This document shows positions 28,027 to 36,710 of a stretch of DNA of 64,000 nt, one piece after another. The translations under genes and the position numbers were made by a program. The notes beneath the pieces were generated by a model, which saw only the letters and a program-made list of their open reading frames with translations, searched no databases and was not told the origin of the DNA. Source of the stretch: Haloglomus halophilum (GTDB lineage: Archaea > Halobacteriota > Halobacteria > Halobacteriales > Haloarculaceae); assembly GCF_024298885.1 (NCBI RefSeq), contig NZ_CP101166.1, positions 3,285,149 to 3,349,148 of the forward strand. Reading direction: 5' to 3'. Numbering within the stretch: position 1 is the first letter of the stretch; each line of letters begins with the position of its first letter.

Positions 28027-29148
28027 ATGGCCACGGACGAGTCTCTCGCCAGCCTCCTTGATCCTACCGCACAACAGGAGCTCGACGCCTTCATCGCTGC
28101 CTGTGAGGATGACTCCCTTCCGACCCCGAGCCAAGCCGACGTGCTGGCCGACCTCATCGAGTGGATGTGGAGGAAGCTCTCTCGACGCGCGTACCAACTC
28201 GCTGACCACCCGGATTTCGTAGCCCTCGATTCGATCGACCCAGCATACGCCGCCAAACAGGTTTCCGAGCCACCGGAGCCAATGTCGGCACAGTGTGATA
28301 CTGCTGACTGGACGCTGCTCGATTCGTTGCCGGATTCCGCTCACTCCCGACTTGCGGCGTTCTACGCGTACCGCTACGAGGGAAAGCAAGTGTTGTTCGC
28401 ACCAACCGAGTTGGTATCGGAACTTTGCCACCGGTTCCTCGACGAGATGCAGGCCGCCAGACGACAACGCAGAACGCGACACCTCGTTGAGACATGCCCG
28501 GCCGGCGAGGCAGTGCACGCGTGTCTCGGCTTCGACGGAGAGGCACATCTCCTCAGCACTCTGATCGACCGCCACACCTTCCCAGCAGAGGCTAGTGAGG
28601 CAGAAATGGAAGATGTCTCGTGGACCCTGACTTCGAAGGACTTGGCAGCGACCCGCGAGCACCACCGACAGCGCATCCGGTACACCACAGCCGCGTTCCA
28701 AGTCTATGCGGAGATAGCTGTCGAGTTACACTCACGCGAGATCCCTGAGATCGCACATGTGGAGTTCGAAGCTTCCGACCGCCCGGATGGCTATTTGCTT
28801 CCGTTCTATGTTCCACAGCGCGACGGTCTCGACTGGGTGCATGGGTACGAGCCTACACTTCGCTTCGTAACGGCCTACGCGGAGGAACTGGTTCCCGAGC
28901 AGTTCGAAGCGGCGAGTGCTGCCTATGACGACGTGGCAAGCGGGCGGGCCCACCTCGTACTCGTTGCAGACACGGAACGGCTGGCCGTCGGGGCGGAGTT
29001 ATCTGCCGGGGGAAAAGGCGACCAGCCGCCCTGGTTGGTCAACGCGCTCGCTCGTGTCCGTGATCATCCGTACGACGATGGGCATGGGGGACGGGACGGC
29101 CCGTTCGAGGAGGGCCGGGATTGGAATCCGTTCGCCAAACCGACCTGA
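28027..29148 (+). CDS. Hypothetical protein (373 aa)
   Basis: A 373-residue acidic protein with normal haloarchaeal codon use. I chose the ATG giving MATDESLASLL; an upstream start at 27973 would add 18 basic residues unlike the rest. The N-terminal half is helical and the C-terminal half alternates strands and helices, with a segment LLPFYVPQRDGLDWVHGYEP and a strand HLVLVADTERLAVGAEL. No cysteine pair, membrane helix or known catalytic motif was seen. It follows the PIN-like gene on the same strand after about 195 bases, so it could be a late member of that unit or independent. I do not recognise the family. Confidence 0.55.
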   Translation: MATDESLASLLDPTAQQELDAFIAACEDDSLPTPSQADVLADLIEWMWRKLSRRAYQLADHPDFVALDSIDPAYAAKQVSEPPEPMSAQCDTADWTLLDSLPDSAHSRLAAFYAYRYEGKQVLFAPTELVSELCHRFLDEMQAARRQRRTRHLVETCPAGEAVHACLGFDGEAHLLSTLIDRHTFPAEASEAEMEDVSWTLTSKDLAATREHHRQRIRYTTAAFQVYAEIAVELHSREIPEIAHVEFEASDRPDGYLLPFYVPQRDGLDWVHGYEPTLRFVTAYAEELVPEQFEAASAAYDDVASGRAHLVLVADTERLAVGAELSAGGKGDQPPWLVNALARVRDHPYDDGHGGRDGPFEEGRDWNPFAKPT

Positions 29149-29264
29149 GGTGCCCACTACCACGGGTCGCTCTCTTCGAGTCACTTGGACTGTGAGTACG
29201 AGAGCACGCACCCGACCACGGAAGCGGTTGCGACAGCCCTCTCACTGGCGCGATCGGCTGCCGA

Positions 29265-30002
29265 TCATCCCAATTGCATTCCGTCAACATCGACGGAGCC
29301 ACCCGAGATGAGCAAGCGGGTCGGATTCCGTGCTGTTCCAGGGCAGAGGGTGTTCAGTGACCGCTTCGCCAAACGCGTTAGGTCTCGTCGGTCCGGCGTC
29401 GGCAGGTGAGTTGCTTCCAGGTGAAGGCGTGCGGTATTGGCAAGCACCACCGGTGAGACCGAAGACGATGCATCGAATCCAGCCGCCCTGAATGCGGCTT
29501 CCGTTTCGGGCCCCGGTTGGAGCGAGGATGGCAGGGTCGCTGCCGCATACTCAATGTCGATCCAGTAGAGATTCCCGGTGGGGCCGATACAAAGCGGGAG
29601 CACAACCGCCGACCCGGGCTGTCGGGAGGTAGGGAACGCCGTACGCGGAAGGTTGAGCGATGTTTCCATGGTGGCTTCTTCGACCAGAATCTGCAGTGCG
29701 GCAAGCGACGCGCGCTGCGCCCGAATCCAGTCCCGCCGAGGGCGGGTCTCGAGCAGCTCGATCGGGAGCTCCCGCGGGACTCGTGAGTCGCTGTCGGGCG
29801 CAGGGGTTTCAACAGCGTGCGCAGACAGGACTGCCCCCACGGCGGCCTCGGTCGCTCCATAGAGGTCCAGAATCGCCCGCCCCGGGTCCGACGTGACCAG
29901 CGCCCGATACCGCTCCTCGGCGACTGCTGAATCCGCTCCGAGTGGCTCGTGCGCCGCCAGATACGCCTCGCGAGTTTCAGCGTCGAGATCGGCCCCAGAC
30001 AT
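29265..30002 (-). CDS. Hypothetical protein (245 aa)
   Basis: A 245-residue protein. It is alanine-rich and helical in the first 130 residues. A stretch with strands follows, PGSAVVLPLCIGPTGNLYWIDIEY (shown in part, about 132-155), then another strand ending in TRLLISGG near the C-terminus. There is no signal peptide, membrane segment or metal motif. The frame has GC-rich third positions, so I consider it real. It converges on the preceding gene with 116 bases between stops. The family is not recognised. Confidence 0.5.
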   Translation of the reverse strand: MSGADLDAETREAYLAAHEPLGADSAVAEERYRALVTSDPGRAILDLYGATEAAVGAVLSAHAVETPAPDSDSRVPRELPIELLETRPRRDWIRAQRASLAALQILVEEATMETSLNLPRTAFPTSRQPGSAVVLPLCIGPTGNLYWIDIEYAAATLPSSLQPGPETEAAFRAAGFDASSSVSPVVLANTARLHLEATHLPTPDRRDLTRLAKRSLNTLCPGTARNPTRLLISGGSVDVDGMQLG

Positions 30003-30385
30003 GCGTGCTTCCGTCGTTCTCGTGATTTCCTACAAGAAGCTGGCGCTATACTGAGTTAGCCCCTCGAAATCGGGCGGAAGAGCCGGTCCGGTATCAATCG
30101 GCGTCCGGTCATACTAACCGGCCCAGGAACCACTACTCGTTCCGGAAGGTCCACGAACGGTACTCGAAGCAGCCGTTGGATGGTGTTGATAGGAGCGAGA
30201 GCGTCCCCCAGGACCGAGGCTGGAATCCCGTCGTCGGCACAGATAAGCCAACAAATCACCGGTCTTCTCGGTCGCTTGGTCCACCCATAGAGCACTCGGG
30301 TAGTCACGAATGTTGGAGTCGGACAACAACGCCCGAGGTTGAGACAAGCCATTATCTGCCACGTGTCGGAGGCACGAACGCAGCT
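30003..30385. other. Intergenic region with a possible frameshifted remnant on the minus strand
   Basis: About 380 bases between divergent genes. On the minus strand two overlapping frames (ending at 30114 and 30056) can be joined near 30235 to read as one coherent peptide, with SALWVDQATEKTGDLLAYL continuing as ADDGIPASVLGDALAP and ending RLIPDRLFRPISRG. This could be a broken gene of about 95 codons, but overlapping open frames are common in GC-rich DNA. Promoters for both flanking genes should also be here; none was clear. Confidence 0.25.
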
Positions 30386-30979
30386 ATGCCCTCACAGACC
30401 GCTTCATCAGGTACGTTCGAACTCTCGTGTCCGGAGTGTGGGTTCACCTACTCGGCGGGCTCGTACGAGGAGGCAGCGGAGTACAGCCGTGGGCACCGAA
30501 CGCATACTGGCCACGATTGCTGCTGGGAGCTTCCGGCGGAGTTCACCTCGCGTGGCCGGGAGATTCGACACTGTGTGGTCCGGTGTGCGGAATGCGGAAC
30601 CGAGACTCGGTTTCACGGACGAACAGAAGCGGAGTCGTTCGCTGCTGATCACGAGCGGTTCACTAATCATGGACTGCCGGAGCTCGTGCCGATTCCTCAG
30701 GATGGGGCTGATTTCCTCTCCATACCGGAGCTCGTCTCGAAGCTTCGAATGCAGGGGATTGGTGATGCGATGGGTGTGCCCGAATCCGTCGTGTTCGCGT
30801 CCTCGGTTCGCCGTGAGAATTCCCCCCAGCAGGTCGACCGCCAAATCGACGAGGCCCTTGCGTCGGGAGCGGTGTACTATTCTTCTGAGTTCTATCTGGC
30901 TACGACATTTGATACCGAGTCGGGTTCGGAACCGGGGTTCGAGTATGAGGCCGGCGAGGAGCCCGAGCACAGTCGTTAA
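30386..30979 (+). CDS. Zinc-finger protein with two CxxCG...H...H motifs
   Basis: A 197-residue protein. Two copies of a zinc-binding pattern are seen: CPECGF, then EAAEYSRGHRTHTGH (residues about 12-46), and CAECGT, then EAESFAADHERFTNHG (about 67-101). Each has a CxxCG knuckle followed about 20 residues later by His-x4/5-(T/N)-(G/H)-H. The C-terminal half is helical and acidic, without a recognised domain. I chose the ATG at MPSQTASSG; the open frame upstream is low in coding character. A similar single motif occurs in the membrane protein encoded at 31148-31765. A nucleic-acid- or protein-binding role is likely for the finger, but the function is unknown. Confidence 0.55.
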   Translation: MPSQTASSGTFELSCPECGFTYSAGSYEEAAEYSRGHRTHTGHDCCWELPAEFTSRGREIRHCVVRCAECGTETRFHGRTEAESFAADHERFTNHGLPELVPIPQDGADFLSIPELVSKLRMQGIGDAMGVPESVVFASSVRRENSPQQVDRQIDEALASGAVYYSSEFYLATTFDTESGSEPGFEYEAGEEPEHSR

Positions 30980-31147
30980 GGTAGACAATTCGGAGAGGCA
31001 TTCCTTCGTACCGACGATCCAGAGTGCCGTTGGGCGATTGTTGCGCAGCTAGAGAACTTGCTGCGGCAACGGTGCGGATATGTCAAAGTCATCCAGCCCC
31101 ACCGATTCTGGGCATACAGAGTCGGGTTGGAAGCCCACGATCGAGTA

Positions 31148-31765
31148 TCAGAACTCATCCGAGAGTGGTACCGAAGTATAGCCCGCGAAGACCGGCTTAA
31201 GCAGCTGTTCTTCTCCGATATCGGCGTATTGCAGTATGCAAGAGGAAATGAAAAGACAGCCAATCAGAGTCGAAGCGACCCCGAGGACGACGAAATTCTC
31301 GTAATGAGCTGGCTGATGAATCGCATTGGCGAGCGCGATGATGTAGATTAGCAGAAGAGTGCTGAAAATCCCCACCGAATGACGCATCGCACGCTCTAAT
31401 CCACGGGTATCGAAGCGAATGAACAGAGAGCGCAGGATGCTCTTTTGAGATGTGTTCAAGATTCGTATCTCGGTCGGGCGACTGATCTCAGCATCACCCA
31501 CAGAATCGTTCTCACATTCCTGCTGTGCGACCACTGCGGCACGCTGAGAAGCATAAACAACGGGGTGCCAGTGGTTCGGAGACTCGGCAACGTAGAGCGT
31601 TTTACTTCGTACACCCCGTGGCGGTTCCTTCGGCTCGACCCAGGTCATGTAGTGGCCGGCGTTATTGGCGAAGTGATTCCGCCAGAGGCACCGCGATTTC
31701 TCCAGCGTCGGTGCAGATACTCGGTGGCCACAGATAACGCACTCAAGAACGTACGTGTCAATCAT
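31148..31765 (-). CDS. Membrane protein with N-terminal CxxCG zinc-finger-like motif
   Basis: A 205-residue protein. It begins MIDTYVLECVICGHRV, and the segment CVICGH...RNHFANNAGH (residues about 9-38) resembles the zinc motif of the gene at 30386. Two transmembrane helices lie near the C-terminus (about residues 129-149, HSVGIFSTLLLIYIIALAN, and 157-180, VLGVASTLIGCLFISSCIL). The layout suggests a cytoplasmic sensing domain tied to the membrane by a two-helix anchor. The start overlaps the end of the upstream gene (31758-32558, also a two-helix protein) by 8 bases, so the two are probably one operon and perhaps one complex. The family is not recognised. A membrane-anchored effector is a possible but untested reading. 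Confidence 0.55.
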   Translation of the reverse strand: MIDTYVLECVICGHRVSAPTLEKSRCLWRNHFANNAGHYMTWVEPKEPPRGVRSKTLYVAESPNHWHPVVYASQRAAVVAQQECENDSVGDAEISRPTEIRILNTSQKSILRSLFIRFDTRGLERAMRHSVGIFSTLLLIYIIALANAIHQPAHYENFVVLGVASTLIGCLFISSCILQYADIGEEQLLKPVFAGYTSVPLSDEF

Positions 31766-32558
31766 CGTCCCGCCATGCATACGCCGCAGGAACCAGAAAC
31801 GATGCAATCACTAGGAGCATGAATCCCGCAGCAGAAACCCAAAGCAACGGATTATCGAGGTTAACGGGAGGATTCCCGAGAAGGTATACTACACCACCCG
31901 TCGTCAATATGTATGGCCCCACGAAGATGAGGCCGGCCCAGCCGAGTTTGCGGAACGCTGTCCGAAGCGTCGGGTAGGTCTGCTCGTCGACAGTCCACTC
32001 CTGCCGGTTCACTGGCTCCCAGCTCGGTCCGAGATGCCGGACCACGTCAGCATCGCCAGTCGGGTTCGTACTCTTGGCGATTGGCACGATTTCACCGATC
32101 GCATCGGCGACATTGCCCGGTGAAACGCCAGCCACCTCGACCAGTCGGCAGAAGGTATGCTGGTCGTTCCACGCCGCTTCGGGAAGCACATACGTCCGGA
32201 CGATTGTGTCCAGGTTCGGTAACGTGAACTGGACGGTGACACGGCCAGGGTCGGGGTCATCGACCTGTGGGATCCTGGCAGCACTGGTGTGATCATGTGG
32301 ATAGATGCCTGTAATCCAGGCCTCCTTCCGTTCCTCCACTAAATGGTCGAGGACGAGCTCCTCCTCGAACGCGTCGAAGCCCTGCTCGTTGAGGGAGATG
32401 TCACAACACCCCTGAATGAGCGCTGGCCACTCGTCTTCGGGGATCGAGGCAGCACCGCTGTCGGATGTCGACTGTGTGGGTATCGGTTCCGAATGGGTCG
32501 GTGCGGATGTTGGGTCGGAGGGCGGTTCCCCATCTTGTTCCGTACCGTTGAGATGCAT
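31758..32558 (-). CDS. Hypothetical membrane protein (266 aa)
   Basis: A 266-residue protein with a disordered, Ser/Thr/Pro-rich first 40 residues, a soluble middle domain with strands (VTVQFTLPNLDTIVRTYVL), and two transmembrane helices at the C-terminus (about 209-232, WAGLIFVGPYILTTGGVVYLL, and 238-262). It is followed immediately by the two-helix zinc-finger-like protein, overlapping by 8 bases, so the two genes are very likely co-expressed. No signal peptide or catalytic motif is visible. I do not recognise the family; a membrane partner for the downstream protein is the simplest inference. Confidence 0.55.
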   Translation of the reverse strand: MHLNGTEQDGEPPSDPTSAPTHSEPIPTQSTSDSGAASIPEDEWPALIQGCCDISLNEQGFDAFEEELVLDHLVEERKEAWITGIYPHDHTSAARIPQVDDPDPGRVTVQFTLPNLDTIVRTYVLPEAAWNDQHTFCRLVEVAGVSPGNVADAIGEIVPIAKSTNPTGDADVVRHLGPSWEPVNRQEWTVDEQTYPTLRTAFRKLGWAGLIFVGPYILTTGGVVYLLGNPPVNLDNPLLWVSAAGFMLLVIASFLVPAAYAWRDDD

Positions 32559-32829
32559 GAGGATTCCTGGGTGAAGGGGTGCACAGCGCAGTCAGCGAGC
32601 GGTGCTTGCCTCGTCGGAGGGGAGTTCCAATCGACCTCCTGATTCACCACCAATCGGGTGAGTGGGATCATCCACGAGGAAGGCGTACCAACGTCACAAC
32701 AGAGGTTGTTTCCTGGAACTTCGATTACCGCTTGATTCGTGCTGATTTCCACATCACTACGGCTCCTACCCGTTCGTCATTGAGGGCAGCGACCCACCGA
32801 CCTCTTCCCGAACTAATGGCCGGTGCTGG

Positions 32830-33261
32830 TCAATGCCCCTTTGCGGAGACCGCCTCTACGAACTGTCGTGCGTGGGTAAGCACCTGTTCTGTTGGCCGCC
32901 GGTCATGAGTGGCGAGCCGGTCCACCCATTCGTCGACAGTACCTCCAGCGTGGACCGCCAGCGCGGCGGCAGCGACGCCGACACTTCTCGAGGCACCCAT
33001 CGTGCAGTGAACGAGGAGTGTTTCGTTGGTCTCCCGCAGTAAGTGGAGCACCCGGGCAGCGCCTCTGACGAACGCTTCATAGCGGTTGCGAGAGCCGTCA
33101 TCCATCGGATGGGAGTGGATCGTGACGCCGTCCGGGTAGCCCTCGCGAGGCCAGCGGTCCGTGACCCGAACGACCGCCTCGATGCCGTACTCCTGGTAGA
33201 GTTCTCTCAGCCCTGCCCTGCGTATGCCGCCGATAACGATCCGCTCCGTCGATTCGCTCAT
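32830..33261 (-). CDS. Dual-specificity/tyrosine-type protein phosphatase
   Basis: A 143-residue phosphatase. The P-loop is VHCTMGASRS (residues 84-93), the C(X)5R signature with catalytic Cys86 and Arg92. The general-acid Asp would be D54 or D55 in HPMDDGS. The order of elements (strand IVIGGIRR, strand AVVRVTDRW, acid loop, P-loop, C-terminal helices) is that of compact archaeal DSPc enzymes. It should remove phosphate from Tyr, Ser or Thr in cytoplasmic proteins. It stands alone between unknown genes on the minus strand, so no substrate is suggested by context. The length is typical of a catalytic domain with no extra module. Confidence 0.85.
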   Translation of the reverse strand: MSESTERIVIGGIRRAGLRELYQEYGIEAVVRVTDRWPREGYPDGVTIHSHPMDDGSRNRYEAFVRGAARVLHLLRETNETLLVHCTMGASRSVGVAAAALAVHAGGTVDEWVDRLATHDRRPTEQVLTHARQFVEAVSAKGH

Positions 33262-33454
33262 AATGGTGCTCTCAGGAGCCGCGCCCAGGCAGATTCTCTC
33301 GTGCTGGTTCGGGGTAGTACTGAGGCTGGACTAATCTCCGGGGTAGCGACAATTCAGTCGTGATATCCTCGACTCAAAGGGTGGCACCAGGACACAACGA
33401 TCGTTGTTGGTATTGGCGAGCGGTAGCGGTGGAAATGACTCCAACAGCCAAAGA

Positions 33455-33462
33455 ATTATATA
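33455..33462 (+). promoter_or_regulatory. TATA-like box for the TrmB-like gene
   Basis: The sequence attatata lies about 62 bases before the ATG at 33521. Initiation about 25 bases downstream would give a leader of about 35 bases. Confidence 0.4.
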
Positions 33463-33520
33463 GCAGGTTGCCAAAAGCGCTGGAATTTAATACCAGAACC
33501 GAGTCGACCCGGGTCCGGTC

Positions 33521-34294
33521 ATGTCGTCGGCAAACAACTCAGAGCCGCTGGACGCGGCACGACTCTCGGAGTATCTACAGGAGGTCATGGGGTGGGGGAA
33601 GTACGAGGCTGCCGCCTACATCACTCTCGTTCGGATGGGGACACTGGAGGCCAGCGAAATCGTCGCACGGACGGCGGTACCGCAGGGCCGCGTCTACGAT
33701 GTGCTGGAAGGACTCGAAGGCGAGGCCGTCCGGGTACAGGGACGGCAGCCCAAGCGGTACCAGGCGCTGCACCCGCGCCAGGTCATCACCGACCGCAAGG
33801 AGCGTTTCACCACCCGTGCGGATACACTAACCGACCAGCTCGAACAGGACTACGAAATCGAACGCGAGCGCTCATCTGACCGATATCCGGCCTGGGTCCA
33901 CGCCGGCATCAACGGGACGCTGAAGGATCTCCGCGAGCGGATGGATGCTGCTGAGGAGCGGATCTGGCTCGTCGAAGAGACTGGCCAGTGGATCGACGAC
34001 ACGGACGTGCGTGAGCTCAACTGCTACGCCACGCACGGTATCGACGTCCAGATCGTCGGCACGACGGGCTGGGAACAGACACTCGCCACCATCGCGGAGA
34101 CAGCGGCAACTGCATACCAGGCGTCGGATGTCGACCTCTCCTATGCGCTGGTCGACGCCACCGTGATTCTCCGAGTCGGGCGGGGCGATACCGGCGTCAC
34201 GATCGCCGACGATGGTATGACCGCGCTGTTGGAACGAGATGTTACCCGCCGTGTTGCTGCCGCGACCCGGCTTGAGGGTGATGGGACGGCCTAA
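33521..34294 (+). CDS. TrmB-like transcriptional regulator
   Basis: A 257-residue protein. The N-terminus (about residues 12-85) is a winged helix of the TrmB type, with LQEVMGWGKYEAAAYITLVRM, ASEIVARTAVPQGRVYDVLEGLE and the following wing GRQPKRYQAL. A helical linker (TDQLEQDYEIERERS) and a C-terminal ligand-binding-like domain, with ERIWLVEETGQWI, follow. TrmB proteins in haloarchaea control sugar, central-carbon and other genes in response to a small molecule. The C-terminal domain is shorter than in sugar-binding TrmB proteins, so the ligand is open. A TATA-like box lies upstream. The next gene starts on the same strand after about 135 bases; its regulation by this protein is only a possibility. 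Confidence 0.8.
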   Translation: MSSANNSEPLDAARLSEYLQEVMGWGKYEAAAYITLVRMGTLEASEIVARTAVPQGRVYDVLEGLEGEAVRVQGRQPKRYQALHPRQVITDRKERFTTRADTLTDQLEQDYEIERERSSDRYPAWVHAGINGTLKDLRERMDAAEERIWLVEETGQWIDDTDVRELNCYATHGIDVQIVGTTGWEQTLATIAETAATAYQASDVDLSYALVDATVILRVGRGDTGVTIADDGMTALLERDVTRRVAAATRLEGDGTA

Positions 34295-34429
34295 CGGACT
34301 CAGAGCGCCTCCTAACGTTTGAATCGAGAGCTCGATTCCTCTGGGGGAATATTGGCTCCGAACTACCACAATAGAGGTGGAGGATGGCGCGATTCACCCT
34401 CGCTCTACGCTCTATTTGAACCGGTATCT

Positions 34430-35341
34430 ATGAACGAGGAGTCCTCGGAGTGGTCACGGCGTGAACTGCTGAAAGGTAGCAGCACGGCGGGCTTGATCGG
34501 GTTGGCTGGAGGCCGGCCACACAATACAGCGGCGGCCGGAGAGATCGCCGAACCGGTCTCAGGCACCCTCTCTACCGACGTGCTGGAGCTACTGGAGACA
34601 ACACGAGACCTGCGGCGTGCTATTCCCTGGTTGTCGGCAGTTACGGAAGACATCCTCCGACAGCAACTCGAAGCCCATATCGACGAGATCGAATTGGAAG
34701 CCAAACTGTGCCGGTGGGACGCACACTTGTTCGAGACTCCTGCAGCACAGGCCGCGTTCGCGTACTTCGACCGGACGGATAGAACACACGACCATGCTGA
34801 TGGGGTCCTCGAATCGTGGCGCCAAACGCCAGACCGATCCCCAGGGGCCCCAGCGCCCGAAGCCGCTGATCGCCATCTCGTCCGTGGCATCGCCGCGAAT
34901 CAGTTGGCTGCGGAACTCTCGGAGACGCTCTCAGAGCTGTCAATTCCGGATGAAGCACTGATCCGTGATGGCGAGTCCATCGCCTCGGTACTCCTTCCGA
35001 TAGCCAAGAACCATCGATGGGCCCGTGCACTGTACGGGCAGAACAGACCGCCAGATCTCGTTGCAGATGACCGTTGGCAACGGGTTCACGAAGCGTACAT
35101 CGCCCATCCGGATGTCCACTATAGTGAGGCATTGAGTGGCTTGCAGAAGCTCGCACTCATCGTCAATACGCCACGGTTGGATATCCGACCAGACCCGAGT
35201 ACGGAGCCGGTCGGGACGCGAGCGAGAACGCTTGCCTCGTGGGATCGGTTCTACGCACAGTATTCGATAACCACAGAATGTACGTCGGAAACCGAGTCGG
35301 AGCGATACAACCACAACCCGATCTCGTGCCTCCTCAGGTGA
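34430..35341 (+). CDS. Tat-exported hypothetical protein
   Basis: A 303-residue protein that begins MNEESSEWSRRELLKGSSTAGLIG, carrying the twin-arginine motif SRRELL followed by a short hydrophobic stretch, so it is probably exported folded by the Tat pathway. The mature part is helical, with many His/Trp and Asp/Glu residues and no cysteine cluster, and I do not recognise it. The open frame extends upstream to 34319, but that part does not look like a signal peptide; the start at 34430 puts the Tat motif in the right place. It follows the TrmB-like gene. Confidence 0.6.
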   Translation: MNEESSEWSRRELLKGSSTAGLIGLAGGRPHNTAAAGEIAEPVSGTLSTDVLELLETTRDLRRAIPWLSAVTEDILRQQLEAHIDEIELEAKLCRWDAHLFETPAAQAAFAYFDRTDRTHDHADGVLESWRQTPDRSPGAPAPEAADRHLVRGIAANQLAAELSETLSELSIPDEALIRDGESIASVLLPIAKNHRWARALYGQNRPPDLVADDRWQRVHEAYIAHPDVHYSEALSGLQKLALIVNTPRLDIRPDPSTEPVGTRARTLASWDRFYAQYSITTECTSETESERYNHNPISCLLR

Positions 35342-35497
35342 GCTGGTGAGGGGCCAGTACCGCTAGAGCCGCCAGTTTCATATAGCAAACTATCACAGCC
35401 ACGAGTCCATGGCGCGATGCTCCGTCGGTGGGTTGCCGGCCTGTACGTGGCCAGTTCGGCCGCTACTCGACACCACGATACCTCGTGGGGGTGCGCC

Positions 35498-35806
35498 GTG
35501 AGCAGGGTGGAATGGGAGGTGGTGAACGGCGACGATTACTACCGGTCGTCAGGCCCGCCGGAGATGGAAGTCGGGATGGTCAACGAGACCGTGCTCAAGT
35601 GGCTCCAAGATCGCGACCTCCGCGATTGGGACGAGGCGGATCTCGAAACACTCGCTGGGATTCTCCAGCGGTGGGGGCGCGTGTCGCCACGCCAAGCGGC
35701 GGGACTTCTCGGGGTCGAGTGGGCCTTCGCCCGACAAGCCCCCGACCCCGGGCCTCGGCGGCGATGGCGGCTGGATGGGTGGCGGATCGAACGGCGGAGC
35801 AAATGA
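35498..35806 (+). CDS. Small hypothetical protein
   Basis: A protein of 102 residues if the GTG at 35498 is the start; the frame is open from an ATG at 35417, which would give 129 residues. The core reads as a helix MVNETVLKWLQDRDLRDWDEADLETLAGIL (shown in part), then RWGRVSPRQAAGLLGVEW, which looks like a helix-turn-helix, and a basic end RRRWRLDGWRIERR. A small DNA-binding protein is plausible but not certain. GC-rich third positions in this frame, rather than in the longer overlapping frame from 35428, decide the choice. The gene is followed by the divergently oriented MCM-like gene, with 55 bases between stops. Confidence 0.4.
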   Translation: MSRVEWEVVNGDDYYRSSGPPEMEVGMVNETVLKWLQDRDLRDWDEADLETLAGILQRWGRVSPRQAAGLLGVEWAFARQAPDPGPRRRWRLDGWRIERRSK

Positions 35807-35861
35807 GGAACGGGGGCTCCCATTGGTCGTACTCCGGGAGAGCGCGTGGCACGCCCGCTTA

Positions 35862-36710
35862 TCAACTCCTTCCGCCCTCGAACGGTAGGGAAGTGCCCGG
35901 TGCTGCTAGGGATTCGATCGACGAACAGTGGAGGTAGGGCCCGGAAATAGTGAGTGGGCTCTGGGTATCGGGCCGCTCGCATCGGATGCCGGTCACCGCT
36001 GCCTCATCTCCCTCGACAACGCCCAATGCGAGATGGTCGGCCAGAACGATGGGAACGGATGCTGCCGGAGCGGATTCCTCGCCATCCGTGGGTCGTTCGA
36101 GTCGGGCGGTTTGAATCGGTCTGTAGAGCGAGTGTTCAGGCTCAAACTGCCACGGATCGTCGGCCGTACACGCTGTACAGGGGCCGATGTCCGGTGGGCC
36201 CTCATCCAGCGTTCCGATCGAGATGAGTTGCTCGCTTCCACAATCCTCACACCGCATCGCCGCTTCGTACAGCGATAGTTCGACCCGTGAGGCTTCCTGA
36301 ACCACGCCTTCGAGGCGGCAGAGTCGCTCTGGCGAAACCGCTCCGAATTGCCCGCCGACGGATGGTCCTTGGTAGACCTCGAAGTTCGTCGCCTCGATGA
36401 GGCGGCCAGCACCCTCTCTGTCGGTGAACACCTGATACGCGAGGCGAGCCATCGAAATCGTCGTCGCAGGATCCTCCCGAAGTCGGCTCGCAAGTTGGGG
36501 ATGGACTCGAGCGACTGCATCGTAGTTGAGGCGAGCCGTACGGAATCCGTCGACTGCCTCGGCCGACCAGGGGTCGAGCGGCCAGGTTCCGGTGACGGGT
36601 GTCTCCGCGTCGGCCCCGTGGTACAATCGCGACTCGGTCGGTCGCGAGACCGTTTCCAGTCCTGTCGGATATAGTTCCGTGAATTCCTCGATGAGGTCGT
36701 TTTGTGACAT
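35862..36710 (-). CDS. MCM N-terminal-domain-like protein lacking the AAA+ module
   Basis: A 282-residue protein whose whole length follows the non-ATPase part of archaeal MCM. The start MSQNDLIEEFTELY and the NYDAVARVHPQLASRLREDP segment (62-81) resemble MCM domain A. The OB fold follows: CRLEGVVQEASRVE (131-144), a zinc-binding pair of CxxC knuckles (C154/C157 and C178/C181), then RPIQTARLERP (197-207), SVPIVLADHL (218-227) and GDEAAVTGI (234-242), matching MCM's inserted Q-x-x-x-x-x-E and GDxVxVTGI elements. No Walker A or sensor motif is present and the gene ends soon after the OB fold. The start is the ATG giving MSQN; upstream open sequence does not resemble MCM. MCM uses this region for hexamer contacts and single-strand binding. 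Here it may bind single-stranded DNA or interfere with replication, which is inference. Confidence 0.7.
   Translation of the reverse strand: MSQNDLIEEFTELYPTGLETVSRPTESRLYHGADAETPVTGTWPLDPWSAEAVDGFRTARLNYDAVARVHPQLASRLREDPATTISMARLAYQVFTDREGAGRLIEATNFEVYQGPSVGGQFGAVSPERLCRLEGVVQEASRVELSLYEAAMRCEDCGSEQLISIGTLDEGPPDIGPCTACTADDPWQFEPEHSLYRPIQTARLERPTDGEESAPAASVPIVLADHLALGVVEGDEAAVTGIRCERPDTQSPLTISGPYLHCSSIESLAAPGTSLPFEGGRS

Noticed and set aside
31058-31351. A 97-codon + strand frame opposite the membrane protein at 31148
   Set aside because: It overlaps a gene with clear transmembrane helices and has no recognisable features of its own.
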